Assembly: GCA_035545535.1 (NCBI GenBank)
Contig: DASZYF010000195.1
Location: 1-52,458, forward strand
DNA from: DASZYF01 sp035545535
GTDB taxonomy: Bacteria > Actinomycetota > Actinomycetes > Mycobacteriales > CAJCIY01
Direction of reading: 5' to 3'
DNA: 52,458 nucleotides
The notes under the pieces are model-generated. The model saw only the letters and a list, made by a program, of their open reading frames with translations, was not told the DNA's origin and made no database searches. The stretch's first letter is position 1; every line of letters starts with the position of its first letter. The position numbers and the translations under genes are program-made. Shown here one piece after another: positions 25,006 through 32,913 of the stretch.

Positions 25006-25722
25006 GTGACGACGACGCCCGCGCTGGTCATCGCGGCGGCCGGGGTCGGATTCGGTCATGCGGTGCTGCCGGATCACTGGGCTCCGCTGGCAGTGCTCGC
25101 GCGCACGCGCCGCTACCCGCCGCGCCGCGTCGTGCGGCTCTCGCTGCTGGCCGGCGTCGCCCACGTCCTGCTGTCGATCCTGTTGGGCGGCATCCTCATC
25201 GCCGTCGGCTTGCAGTTCCGCAGCACGGTCCAGCGACACGAAGACCTTGTCGTCGGAGGCCTGCTCCTGGTCACGGGCCTCGCGCTCGCCGTCGCACAGC
25301 TCACCGGGCGTGGTCACGGTCACGACCACGACTCCCACGACCACGACTCCCACGACCACGACCACGGTCACGACCACGACCTCGACTCCCACGACCACGT
25401 GGGGGCGCATGGTGCCGGCAGTCGGGAGCGCGGTCCGGTCGGTCGGCTGGCTGCTGTCGTGGTGCCCTTCGGCGCTGCGGCGTCGCCTGATCTGACGATC
25501 CTTCCGGTGTTCGTCGCTGCGAGCGGCGTGAGCGTGCTGGCCGCGGCGAGCACCCTTGTCGCGTTCGCCGTGGTGACCGTCGCGACGATCGTCGGCGCAA
25601 CCAGCCTTGCGGCGGCGGGGGTCCGTCAGCTTCGCGCATCGTGGATCGACGCCGCTGCGAACACGATTACGGCCGGTGTCCTGATCGTGATCGGCACGCT
25701 CGTCGTGGCCGGAGTGCTGTAG
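25006..25722 (+). CDS. UreH/RcnA-like metal permease with His-rich loop
   Basis: 238 aa, GTG 25006; GGAGG abuts the start, so the ribosome site is unusually close. Six or so helices. The metal motif GFGHAVLPDHWAPLAVL (HAVLPDHW) near residue 15-30 is that of nickel/cobalt transporters and UreH/sulfite-exporter-like proteins. The cytoplasmic loop at residues ~102-132 is a run of His-Asp (GHGHDHDSHDHDSHDHDH) built from tandem GACCAC/CACGAC repeats. Together with the CDF gene it likely exports Ni, Co or Zn under the ArsR regulator. Confidence 0.8.
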   Translation: MTTTPALVIAAAGVGFGHAVLPDHWAPLAVLARTRRYPPRRVVRLSLLAGVAHVLLSILLGGILIAVGLQFRSTVQRHEDLVVGGLLLVTGLALAVAQLTGRGHGHDHDSHDHDSHDHDHGHDHDLDSHDHVGAHGAGSRERGPVGRLAAVVVPFGAAASPDLTILPVFVAASGVSVLAAASTLVAFAVVTVATIVGATSLAAAGVRQLRASWIDAAANTITAGVLIVIGTLVVAGVL

Positions 25723-26709
25723 GTGGGTGAGGCGATGAGCGCGGATGCGGGCGGGCACGGTCAGGCCCAGCATGCGCACGCGGGCACGGATGCCCATGGG
25801 CACGGCGGAGGACACCACCACGGCGTGGACCCGGACGCGGATCGGCGCTACCTGGTCGGTGTGCTCGTGCTGCTCTCGCTGTTCTTGGCGACCGAGGTCG
25901 TCGTCGCGGTCGTGTCGGGCTCGCTGGTGCTGCTGTCCGACGCCGGGCACATGCTCTCCGACGTCGGTGCGCTCGCCGCTGCCCTGTGGGCGATGCGGCT
26001 CGCGGCCCGTCCCGCATCCGGCGCCTGGACCTTCGGCTGGAAACGGGCCGAGGTCCTGTCGGCCGCCGGCAATGGCGTGACGCTGCTCGTCATCAGCGCC
26101 GTCGTCGCGTTCGAGGCGATCCGCCGCCTCGTGCACCCGCCTACGGTTGCGGGAACCCCGATCCTCGTCGTCGCGCTCGTCGGGGTGGGGGTGAACCTCG
26201 CTGCGACGTGGCTGCTGGCCCGGGCGAACCGGTCATCGCTAAACGTCGAAGGCGCCTTTCAGCACATCCTCACCGACCTCTACGCGTTCCTTGGCACTGT
26301 TGTCGCCGCGATCGTCATCCTCACCACCGGGTTCCGCCGTGCCGATGCCATCGCTTCGCTGGTCGTTGTTGCGCTGATGCTGCGCTCGTCATGGGGGCTG
26401 CTTCGCGATTCCGGCCGCGTCCTGCTGGAGGCAGCCCCGCACGGCACCGAGCTCGAGGAGATCCTCGAACACCTGCTCGCGACCGAGCACGTGCGCGACG
26501 TGCACGACCTCCACGTGTGGACCGTCACGTCCAACCTGCCGGCGTTGTCCGCGCACGTCGTGGTCGACGAGTCCTGCTTCACCGACGGTCACGCTCCCCG
26601 TCTCCTCGACCAGCTGCAGGCCTGCCTGGTCGACCACTTCGACGTCGAGCACTCAACCTTCCAGATCGAACCTCTGCACCACCACGAGCACGAGCTCGGA
26701 GCGCACTGA
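25723..26709 (+). CDS. Cation diffusion facilitator (CDF) metal efflux protein
   Basis: 328 aa, GTG 25723 with GGAG 8 bases upstream; ATG 25735 is possible. The His-rich N terminus (AHAGTDAHGHGGGHHHG) precedes six transmembrane helices. Helix 2 carries LLSDAGHMLSDVGA and helix 5 AFQHILTDLYAF, the HxxxD zinc-binding pairs typical of ZitB/CzcD. The C-terminal domain (DVHDLHVWTVTSNLPALSAHVVV) is the cytoplasmic dimerisation domain. Exports Zn, Co or Cd against protons; follows the permease directly. Confidence 0.92.
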   Translation: MGEAMSADAGGHGQAQHAHAGTDAHGHGGGHHHGVDPDADRRYLVGVLVLLSLFLATEVVVAVVSGSLVLLSDAGHMLSDVGALAAALWAMRLAARPASGAWTFGWKRAEVLSAAGNGVTLLVISAVVAFEAIRRLVHPPTVAGTPILVVALVGVGVNLAATWLLARANRSSLNVEGAFQHILTDLYAFLGTVVAAIVILTTGFRRADAIASLVVVALMLRSSWGLLRDSGRVLLEAAPHGTELEEILEHLLATEHVRDVHDLHVWTVTSNLPALSAHVVVDESCFTDGHAPRLLDQLQACLVDHFDVEHSTFQIEPLHHHEHELGAH

Positions 26710-26864
26710 ACCCGCACCGCATGGGCCCGCGACGGATCGCCTCGCGTAGAAGAAGGACGCCCGCTACGCGCGCCGCGATCGGACGCGCTGGCCGCGCTCT
26801 GGTGCCTCGAGGCGCTCACCGCTCCGTGACCTCCACGCGTTCGAGATCAGTCCATGATCGATGG

Positions 26865-27263
26865 GTGAGGCGAGGCCGGACGCAGGCGCTGTCGGGCGTC
26901 GTCGTGCTCGGAGGCGCACTCGCTGTGTCGATGGCGATCGTCCGCCCCTTCCCCGTGAAGGACTGTGAGAAGTTCGTCGAGGGCCCGCCTCGACTCGTCA
27001 ACCTCGCTAGTGCCTTGCCGACCGTGATGGCACTCCCGCGCGAGCCGCTAGCTGTCGAGGTTTCGAAGGGCTACTCCCGACCGACGACCAGCGATCCCAG
27101 CGTCGTGACCGATCGAGGCCTCGACCCGACGGCTGTCGATCGCGGCCGACTGCTCTACACCTTCGATGCGGGCAGACGGGGCTCGAGCACCATCGGCTCG
27201 CATGGCACGGGGCCGTCGCTGTCCGTCACCCTGTCTGTGCCCTGTCACGCCACCGGTCCGTAG
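26865..27263 (+). CDS. Exported or anchored protein of unknown function
   Basis: 132 aa from GTG 26865. Basic start MRRGRTQ, then a hydrophobic segment (ALSGVVVLGGALAVSMAIV) that can be an uncleaved anchor or a signal sequence. The rest is probably beta-rich and ends with SLSVTLSVPCHATGP; two Cys (DCEKF and VPCH) could pair. No family recognised. Separate from its neighbours by about 155 bases on each side. Confidence 0.55.
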   Translation: MRRGRTQALSGVVVLGGALAVSMAIVRPFPVKDCEKFVEGPPRLVNLASALPTVMALPREPLAVEVSKGYSRPTTSDPSVVTDRGLDPTAVDRGRLLYTFDAGRRGSSTIGSHGTGPSLSVTLSVPCHATGP

Positions 27264-27437
27264 CGCTCTCCACCCGCGACGTGCGCCTCGCGGGCGTCGG
27301 CGTCGGGGTGGTCACCGTGATGCTCGTTCGTAGGCAGATGCTCCGACCGGCGTCGATCCGAGCAGGACGCCGCCGGTCCGGTAGTCGCCGGTGTCGCCCG
27401 ACTGCACGGGCACCGGGCCTCTGCTGCTCGCAGCGCG

Positions 27438-27821
27438 TCAGCTCGTGAGCTGGAACCAGACCTGCTTGCCGCGCTGCCCATTCGGTTGGACGCCCCAGGA
27501 ATCGGCGATCGCGTCGAGGATCTGGAGTCCGCGGCCGCCGAGAGCGTCGAGCGAGTGTGGCTGCGGTCGCGGGAGCTCCGGCGACGTGTCACTGACGCTG
27601 AAGGTCCAGCGTCGACCCTCGCGGGTGGCTCGCATCGTGAGGGGGCCGTGGCCGTGGAGCGTTGCGTTGGCGACGACCTCGCTCGTCAGGAGCACGGCGT
27701 CGTCTACACGCGCCAGTGCGACTCGCTCGGCGAGGAGGATGCGCCTGACGTGCTGTCGGGCCAGGGCAACCGCGTCAGGCTTGGCGTCGAGCGTCCAGAC
27801 CCAGTCACGCGCCGTGCTCAC
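27438..27821 (-). CDS. Anti-sigma-factor-type ATP-binding protein (HATPase_c)
   Basis: 127 aa from GTG 27821 with AAGGA 7 bases upstream. RsbW/SpoIIAB fold: the N box is LLTSEVVANATLHG, the G1 box is VSDTSPELP, and the G2 region is GGRGLQILDAIADSWG. Such kinases phosphorylate anti-anti-sigma (STAS) proteins or bind sigma factors; neither partner is present in the window. A second protein of the same type lies at 38820-39239. Confidence 0.82.
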   Translation of the reverse strand: MSTARDWVWTLDAKPDAVALARQHVRRILLAERVALARVDDAVLLTSEVVANATLHGHGPLTMRATREGRRWTFSVSDTSPELPRPQPHSLDALGGRGLQILDAIADSWGVQPNGQRGKQVWFQLTS

Positions 27822-28148
27822 CTTCACGTCCTTCCCGGGCGGTCGACGCCGACGTTGCTGCATGCGGCGCAACCTCGCGCCGCACGCTCTGGTCCGAACG
27901 ATGCAGCCTGCCCGCCCGACTGTGGCGTTGAGAGATGTGGCGAGGGTGTCGGCGATGCGCCGTCGCGGCCTAGCGGGTCGGCGAGGCACTTCACGAACAG
28001 CGCCGCACCCGTCCGTCGGGGGGATGGCGGACGGGTGCGGCGGGTCGATGGGACACCTTCGCGGTGTCGGGTGGTCGCGGTGAGCTGGGTAGGGGCAGCG
28101 GCGGGCCGCTTCACCGTTCGGCCCGCCGCTGGTCGGTGGGCCGCGTGG

Positions 28149-28568
28149 TCAGGCTGCGCGCTCGGCGGCCTCGGTGCGCAGGCCGATGGTGAGGCCGGGT
28201 GGGTGTTCGAGGGTGTTGTGCACGGTGCAGTGCGATGCGACGGCGAGGAAGGCGTCGTAGCGTTCGGCGGGCAGCGCAGTCGGTGGGGTGAGGGTGATCG
28301 TCATCGATGCGATGCGTGCGGGCCGGTCGGTCGCCATGGTGAAGTCGGCATCGACGGCCAGGCCGGCGGCGTCGATGCAGTGGCGCGTGAGGTAGCGGTG
28401 GGCGTAGTGCGCGACACAGCTTGCGAGCGAGGTGACGAGCAGCTCGACCGGGGTCGGGCCGGTGTCGGTGCCACCGTCGGCGCTCGGCTGGTCGGTGACG
28501 ACGATGTGGTCGCGCACGCGGGAGGTGAAGCGGTCGCCGCTGTCGTGCTCGACGTGGATGGTGCCCAT
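28149..28568 (-). CDS. OsmC-family thiol peroxidase-like protein
   Basis: 139 aa, ATG at 28568. Two redox Cys positions of the family: TSLASCVAHYA in the long helix and ASHCTVHNTLEHP near the C terminus. OsmC/Ohr proteins reduce hydroperoxides with a Cys pair; this is the shorter YhfA-like type. The upstream MMPL gene ends 26 bases before, so it is likely the last gene of the ArsR-DUF2892-MMPL-OsmC operon. Confidence 0.88.
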   Translation of the reverse strand: MGTIHVEHDSGDRFTSRVRDHIVVTDQPSADGGTDTGPTPVELLVTSLASCVAHYAHRYLTRHCIDAAGLAVDADFTMATDRPARIASMTITLTPPTALPAERYDAFLAVASHCTVHNTLEHPPGLTIGLRTEAAERAA

Positions 28569-28593
28569 GTCTGTTCTCCTGTCAGGGGTCGGG

Positions 28594-30750
28594 TCAGTGG
28601 CCGAAGCGGACGGTGGGCAGGACGCGGCGCAGCCAGGTGGGGCAGGCCCAGGCTGAACGTCCGGTCAGGCGGAGCAGGACGGGCAGCAGGAGCAGGCGCA
28701 CGAGCAGGGCGTCGAGCAGCACGGCGCTGCCGAGGACCACGCCCATCTCCTTGGGCGGGAGTGGGCCGGACAGCGCGAAGGTGAAGAACACGGCGACCAT
28801 GACGCCGGCGGCGGCGAACACCACGCGGCCGGAGTGGGCGACGCCGTTCACCATCGCGGCGCGTGCATCGCCGGTGCGGTCCCAGTGCTCCTTCGCTGAG
28901 GACAGCAGGAACACGGTGTAGTCCATCGAGATCGCGAAGATCATGGCGAAGAAGAACACGGGTGCCCACGCGTCGAGGAAGCCTTGTGACTCGAAGTCGA
29001 ACAAGCCGCTGCCGTGACCGTCTTGGAAGACGAGACGGGCGACGCCGAACGCGGCGCCGACGGCGAGCAGGTTGGTGATGACCCCGAGCAGGGCGATCAG
29101 CGGTGCTTGCAGCGCGACGAGCAGCAGCAGGAAGCCGAGCCCGAGCACGACCCCGATCACGAGGGGTGTCTTGGCGGCGAGCAGCTTCTCGAGGTCGTGG
29201 TTCTCCGCAGCGGCGCCACCGATGAGCGTGCCGGCGGGCAGGTCGTGGCGGAGCCGGTCGACGAGGGTGCCGAGCGTCGGTGCGGAGGGGTCCATGGCGG
29301 GGACGGTCTGCACGAGCGTGTATCGGCCGTCGGCGGAGGTCATGGGGGGAATGACGGCGGCAACGCCGGTCTCGCCCTTGAGCGTGGTCGTGATCACCGT
29401 CGCGTCGGCGGCTGGCGCGATGACCTGCAGCGTGCCCGGTGCGCCGGGGCCGAACGCGGACTGGATCTGGTCATAGCCGAGCCGGGCCGAGGCGTTGGGG
29501 GGCAGCACCTTGATGCTCGGCATGCCGGTGCGCAGGCCGAGGATGGGTGCGGCGAGCGCGAGCAGCAGGAGCAGGGCGGCGGCGCTGTAGCGGATCGGAT
29601 GCGCCCAGAGCCGCTCGCCCCAGCGGGCGAACCGGGGGGAGCGGTGCTCGCCTTGGTGGACCCAGGGCAGGGCGAGCCCGTCGACGCGGGCGCCGAGCCG
29701 GCCGAGCACGGCCGGCAAGAGCGTCAGCGAGGCGGCGAGCACGAAGATGACGGCGAGCATGATGCCGAGCGCCATCGAGCGGAACGCGGGAGAGGGGACC
29801 AGCATCACGGCGGTCAGGGAGACGAGGACGGTGATGCCGGAGAACAGCACGGCCTTGCCGGCCGTGTCCATGGTCTCGGCGACGGCGTGCCGGTCGTCTT
29901 CGTGTTGGCCGAACCGTGCTCCGCGGTAGCGCACGACGAGGAACAGCGCGTAGTCGATGCCGAGCGCGAGGGCGAACATCAGCGCGAAGTTCATCGCCCA
30001 GATCGAGATCGCGCCGACGAGCGTGCCGAGGTAGAGCGAGCCGGCGGCCGCGACCAGGCCGATGATCGTCAGCATCAAGGGCAGGCCCGCGGCAACCAGC
30101 GAGCCGAACGCGAGGACGAGGATCGCCATCGTGACCGGCCAGCTGTAGAGCTCGGACTTCATCATCGCCGAGTGGTTGGCCTTGTTGAAGTCGCTCCACA
30201 GCGCCGATGATCCGGTGAGCAGGACCTGCGTCCCGCTGCCGGACAGGCGCTTCAGGGGCCCGTTGAGGTGGTCGGCGGCCTTGACGAGTGCGTTGGTGTC
30301 CCCGGCGGCGCCGCCCTGCACGACAGCTGTGTGGCCGTCGGTGCTGATGGAGGTGCCCGCGGTGGGCGGCACGATCGTCGAGATGTGGCTGTCGGAGCGC
30401 AGGACGGTCTCGACGCTGGCGATCGTCGCCGCGAACGCGGGATCGGAGACGGTCGCGGTGTCGGAGTGCACGACGACCTGCAGTGCGCTGCTCGACAGAC
30501 CGCCGAACTCGCTGTTCACCAGTGCGCGGGCCTGCACGGACTGCGACCCGGTCGCCTCCCAACCAGCGCCCGCGAGCGCGTTCTGCGCGCGCGGGGCGAA
30601 CACGCCGAACCCGACGGCGATCACGACCCAGGCCAGCAGGACTGCGCGGAAGTGGCTCGCGGTCCACCAGCCGAGCCGGCCGAGCGGCCCGTAGGCGGGG
30701 GTAGACGGCGATGCTCCGGTGACCGGGGCGGGTGCGCTCAGCGTGGTCAT
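28594..30750 (-). CDS. MMPL-family RND transporter
   Basis: 718 aa, ATG at 30750. Twelve helices in two repeats, each led by one helix and a ~150-residue periplasmic-type loop. The proton-relay DY pairs are in LALGIDYALFLVVRYRGARF (first repeat) and FAISMDYTVFLLSSAKEHW (second repeat). MmpL proteins export lipids, siderophores or drugs in actinobacteria. The gene overlaps DUF2892 (ATGA), so the operon is controlled by the ArsR gene upstream. Cargo molecule not inferable. Confidence 0.9.
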   Translation of the reverse strand: MTTLSAPAPVTGASPSTPAYGPLGRLGWWTASHFRAVLLAWVVIAVGFGVFAPRAQNALAGAGWEATGSQSVQARALVNSEFGGLSSSALQVVVHSDTATVSDPAFAATIASVETVLRSDSHISTIVPPTAGTSISTDGHTAVVQGGAAGDTNALVKAADHLNGPLKRLSGSGTQVLLTGSSALWSDFNKANHSAMMKSELYSWPVTMAILVLAFGSLVAAGLPLMLTIIGLVAAAGSLYLGTLVGAISIWAMNFALMFALALGIDYALFLVVRYRGARFGQHEDDRHAVAETMDTAGKAVLFSGITVLVSLTAVMLVPSPAFRSMALGIMLAVIFVLAASLTLLPAVLGRLGARVDGLALPWVHQGEHRSPRFARWGERLWAHPIRYSAAALLLLLALAAPILGLRTGMPSIKVLPPNASARLGYDQIQSAFGPGAPGTLQVIAPAADATVITTTLKGETGVAAVIPPMTSADGRYTLVQTVPAMDPSAPTLGTLVDRLRHDLPAGTLIGGAAAENHDLEKLLAAKTPLVIGVVLGLGFLLLLVALQAPLIALLGVITNLLAVGAAFGVARLVFQDGHGSGLFDFESQGFLDAWAPVFFFAMIFAISMDYTVFLLSSAKEHWDRTGDARAAMVNGVAHSGRVVFAAAGVMVAVFFTFALSGPLPPKEMGVVLGSAVLLDALLVRLLLLPVLLRLTGRSAWACPTWLRRVLPTVRFGH

Positions 30751-30998
30751 CGGACCTCCTGCAAGGACGGAGCGTCAGTCGCGGTGGGTCGGGGACAGGC
30801 GCGCTGGAAGCCGAAGTGCTCGAGCACCAGCGAGGCGCCGCAGGCGCCGACGCTCACGTAGAGCAGCTGGTTGATGCCGACGAAGGCGGTGAGCAGCAGG
30901 AACCACGGCGACACGGTCGCTGCGAGCAGGGCGGTCAGCAGCGTGATCGTTCCGGCCATGGTGAACAGCACGCGCTCCAGCGGCCAGCCGCGGCTCAT
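30747..30998 (-). CDS. DUF2892 two-helix membrane protein
   Basis: 83 aa from ATG 30998, which overlaps the ArsR stop. Two transmembrane helices: VLFTMAGTITLLTALLAATV and PWFLLLTAFVGINQLLYVSVG. GACGASLVLEHFGF and RACPRP carry Cys; this is the YgaP-type membrane domain pattern (FVGINQLLY, CGASLVLEHFG) but without the rhodanese domain. YgaP-like partners link to sulfide or persulfide metabolism, which fits an ArsR of BigR style. Confidence 0.75.
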   Translation of the reverse strand: MSRGWPLERVLFTMAGTITLLTALLAATVSPWFLLLTAFVGINQLLYVSVGACGASLVLEHFGFQRACPRPTATDAPSLQEVR

Positions 30999-31333
30999 CG
31001 CCGGCCCCGGATCGCCGCGGAGAGCTCGGCGACCTCTTGCTGCACGGTCCCGCAGACCTGTTCGCACAGCTGTGTGACACCGGCATCGACGATCCGGTAG
31101 TAGGCGAAGCTGCCGTCGCGGCGGCGCCCGACGATGCTGGCGTTGGCCAGGACCCGCAGGTGCTTGGAGATGTTCTGCTGCGAGGTGCCCAGTGCTTGGG
31201 TGAGGTCCTGCACCGTCGCCTCACCGGCCATGAGGTGCTCGACGATCCGGATGCGCAGCGGTTCACCCAACGCGCGGAACCGCTCAGCGATCCGCTCGAC
31301 GAGCGGATCGGGCAACGGATGGGGCATGGCCAT
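30995..31333 (-). CDS. ArsR-family regulator (BigR/SqrR-like context)
   Basis: 112 aa from ATG 31333 (MAMPHPLPDP), chosen because GGGAGG lies 5 bases before it; the longer frame has no ribosome site. Winged helix: ALGEPLRIRIVEHLMAGEATVQDLTQALGTSQQNISKHLRVL; wing RRRDGSFAYYRI. Two Cys close together (QLCEQVCG) near residue 92. Its operon (DUF2892, MMPL, OsmC) suggests sensing of sulfane sulfur or oxidants instead of a metal, but this is inference. Confidence 0.85.
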   Translation of the reverse strand: MAMPHPLPDPLVERIAERFRALGEPLRIRIVEHLMAGEATVQDLTQALGTSQQNISKHLRVLANASIVGRRRDGSFAYYRIVDAGVTQLCEQVCGTVQQEVAELSAAIRGRR

Positions 31334-31344
31334 GAGGACCTCCC

Positions 31345-31377
31345 GATCGAGTATGTACAACCATACAACCGATCGGT
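31345..31377. promoter_or_regulatory. Promoter/operator region of the second ArsR operon
   Basis: AT-richer stretch directly upstream of the ArsR start. It holds a 10-base palindrome ACCGATCGGT (31368-31377) next to a near-repeat of GTTGTA on the minus strand. No exact consensus known to me. Confidence 0.35.
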
Positions 31378-31426
31378 AGTTAAGTTGTTCCCTTCGGCAG
31401 GATGAATTCCGCCGGCGAGGAGCGGG

Positions 31427-32320
31427 CTACTCCTCGTGGGAGGCGGAGGAGCTCACGCTCACGTCCGGATCGGCACCTCCGGAACCATCGCTGACCGGAC
31501 GCGGGCTGGCGTCGTGCCGATCTGGTCGCCGTCGCGTGCGGTACAGGTAGGTGGCAGCCAGCGTGAACGTGATGAGGCTGACGTAGTCGTTGACCCGGAT
31601 CCCGAGCAGGTGGTGGGCGGGGTCGATGCGCATGTGCTCGATCCAGGCCCGTCCCGCGGTGTAGGCGGCGATGTAGAGCACGAACAGCCGACCGCGGTCC
31701 AGCTGCCAGCGGCGTTCCGCGTAGAGCACGACGGGCACGACGAGCAGCAGGTTCCAGAGCAGCTCGTAGAGGAACGTGGGCTGGTAGAGCCGGACATCAG
31801 GGGTGGCGGCCGGCCGGTTGGCAGCGTCGATGAGCAGTCCCCACGGCAGGTGGGTCGGTCCGCCGTAGAGCTCCTGGTTGAAGTAGTTCCCGAGCCGGCC
31901 GATCGCTTGCCCGACCGGGACGGCGGGTGCGGCGCAGTCGAGGACCTGGAGGGGATCGACGCCGTGGCGCCGGCACCACAACCAGCCGGCCAGCGGCCCG
32001 GCGACGAGCCCGCCCCAGATGCCCAGGCCGCCCTTCCACACCTCGAAGGCCTGCACGGGGTTGCCGTGCGCTCCGAAGTAGGCGTCTGGGCTGGTGATCA
32101 GGTGATAGATCCGCGCGCCGATCAGAGCGGCGGGCACGATCCACACCGCCATGTCACCGATCTGACCAGGCTGCCCGCCGCGGGCTTGCCACCGGCGGTC
32201 GGTGATGAGGATCGCGATGAGGAACCCGGCGATCAGGCACAGCGCATAGCCGCGGATCGGCACCGGGCCGGGGTGCCAGACGCCCTGCGACGGGGATGGC
32301 AGGTAGCGGGGTGGGCTCAC
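31427..32320 (-). CDS. lgt: Prolipoprotein diacylglyceryl transferase
   Basis: 297 aa, GTG at 32320 overlapping the MarR stop. Transfers diacylglyceryl to the lipobox Cys of lipoprotein precursors in the cytoplasmic membrane. Seven helices; IRGYALCLIAGFLIAIL, VWKGGLGIWGG and the Lgt signature GRLGNYFNQELYGGPT are all present, as is the C-terminal RIDPAHHLLGIRVND with conserved Arg. An extra copy on a mobile element. A lipobox-bearing sequence lies 3 kb away at 35259. Confidence 0.9.
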   Translation of the reverse strand: MSPPRYLPSPSQGVWHPGPVPIRGYALCLIAGFLIAILITDRRWQARGGQPGQIGDMAVWIVPAALIGARIYHLITSPDAYFGAHGNPVQAFEVWKGGLGIWGGLVAGPLAGWLWCRRHGVDPLQVLDCAAPAVPVGQAIGRLGNYFNQELYGGPTHLPWGLLIDAANRPAATPDVRLYQPTFLYELLWNLLLVVPVVLYAERRWQLDRGRLFVLYIAAYTAGRAWIEHMRIDPAHHLLGIRVNDYVSLITFTLAATYLYRTRRRPDRHDASPRPVSDGSGGADPDVSVSSSASHEE

Positions 32321-32817
32321 CGGGCCTCGGGCGCCGGTGGGACACCAAGGCGGGTGGCCAGCGCACCGAGGGCTGGCGTGGCGGCCCGTATCGCGTCACG
32401 TTCGTCCGGGCCGATCTGGGCCAGGGCGAGCGCGAGGGCCCGTCGGGTCGCGCGCTGCCAGTCACCGAGCCGGCGGCGCCCGAGCGGGGTGAGGTGCAGG
32501 TTCCACGCGCGCCGGTCCTGGGCGTGCGGGCGGCGCTCGAGGCAGCCCCGGTCGAGCAGCTGCCCGATCAAGGTGCTGACTGTGGTCGGTGCGAGCAGCA
32601 GGCGCTGGGCCAGGTCGCTGGCCCGCAGCCCCGGTTCGTCGGCCAGCGACTGCAGCAGCTCGATGTGCGCGACCTGCAGCGCCTCGGCCGGGAGGTCGGG
32701 GCGCACGCTGCGGCGCAGGGCCCGGCGCAAGCGCGCAACCACCTCCGCCAGCGCTTCGTCGTCGGGTGGCCCTACCGGCGTTCGCGGCACCGCTGGGCGC
32801 CGGGTGATCGCGGTCAT
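32317..32817 (-). CDS. MarR-family regulator
   Basis: 166 aa from ATG 32817; an in-frame ATG at 32865 is possible but has only a short leader. Helix-turn-helix LRASDLAQRLLLAPTTVSTLIGQLLDRGCLERR and wing HAQDRRAWNLHLTPLG. It is co-directional with lgt (GTGA overlap) and divergent from the MFS exporter across about 97 bases, so it probably controls both. Confidence 0.85.
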   Translation of the reverse strand: MTAITRRPAVPRTPVGPPDDEALAEVVARLRRALRRSVRPDLPAEALQVAHIELLQSLADEPGLRASDLAQRLLLAPTTVSTLIGQLLDRGCLERRPHAQDRRAWNLHLTPLGRRRLGDWQRATRRALALALAQIGPDERDAIRAATPALGALATRLGVPPAPEAR

Positions 32818-32913
32818 GTCAGCATCGTAAGGTAGATCGGTAGCAGGACCATTCTGCGATGACATGGTGTTGGCAGAGACACATCTCGTCTCGTTCGGGG
32901 CAAGGGGAGCTGG

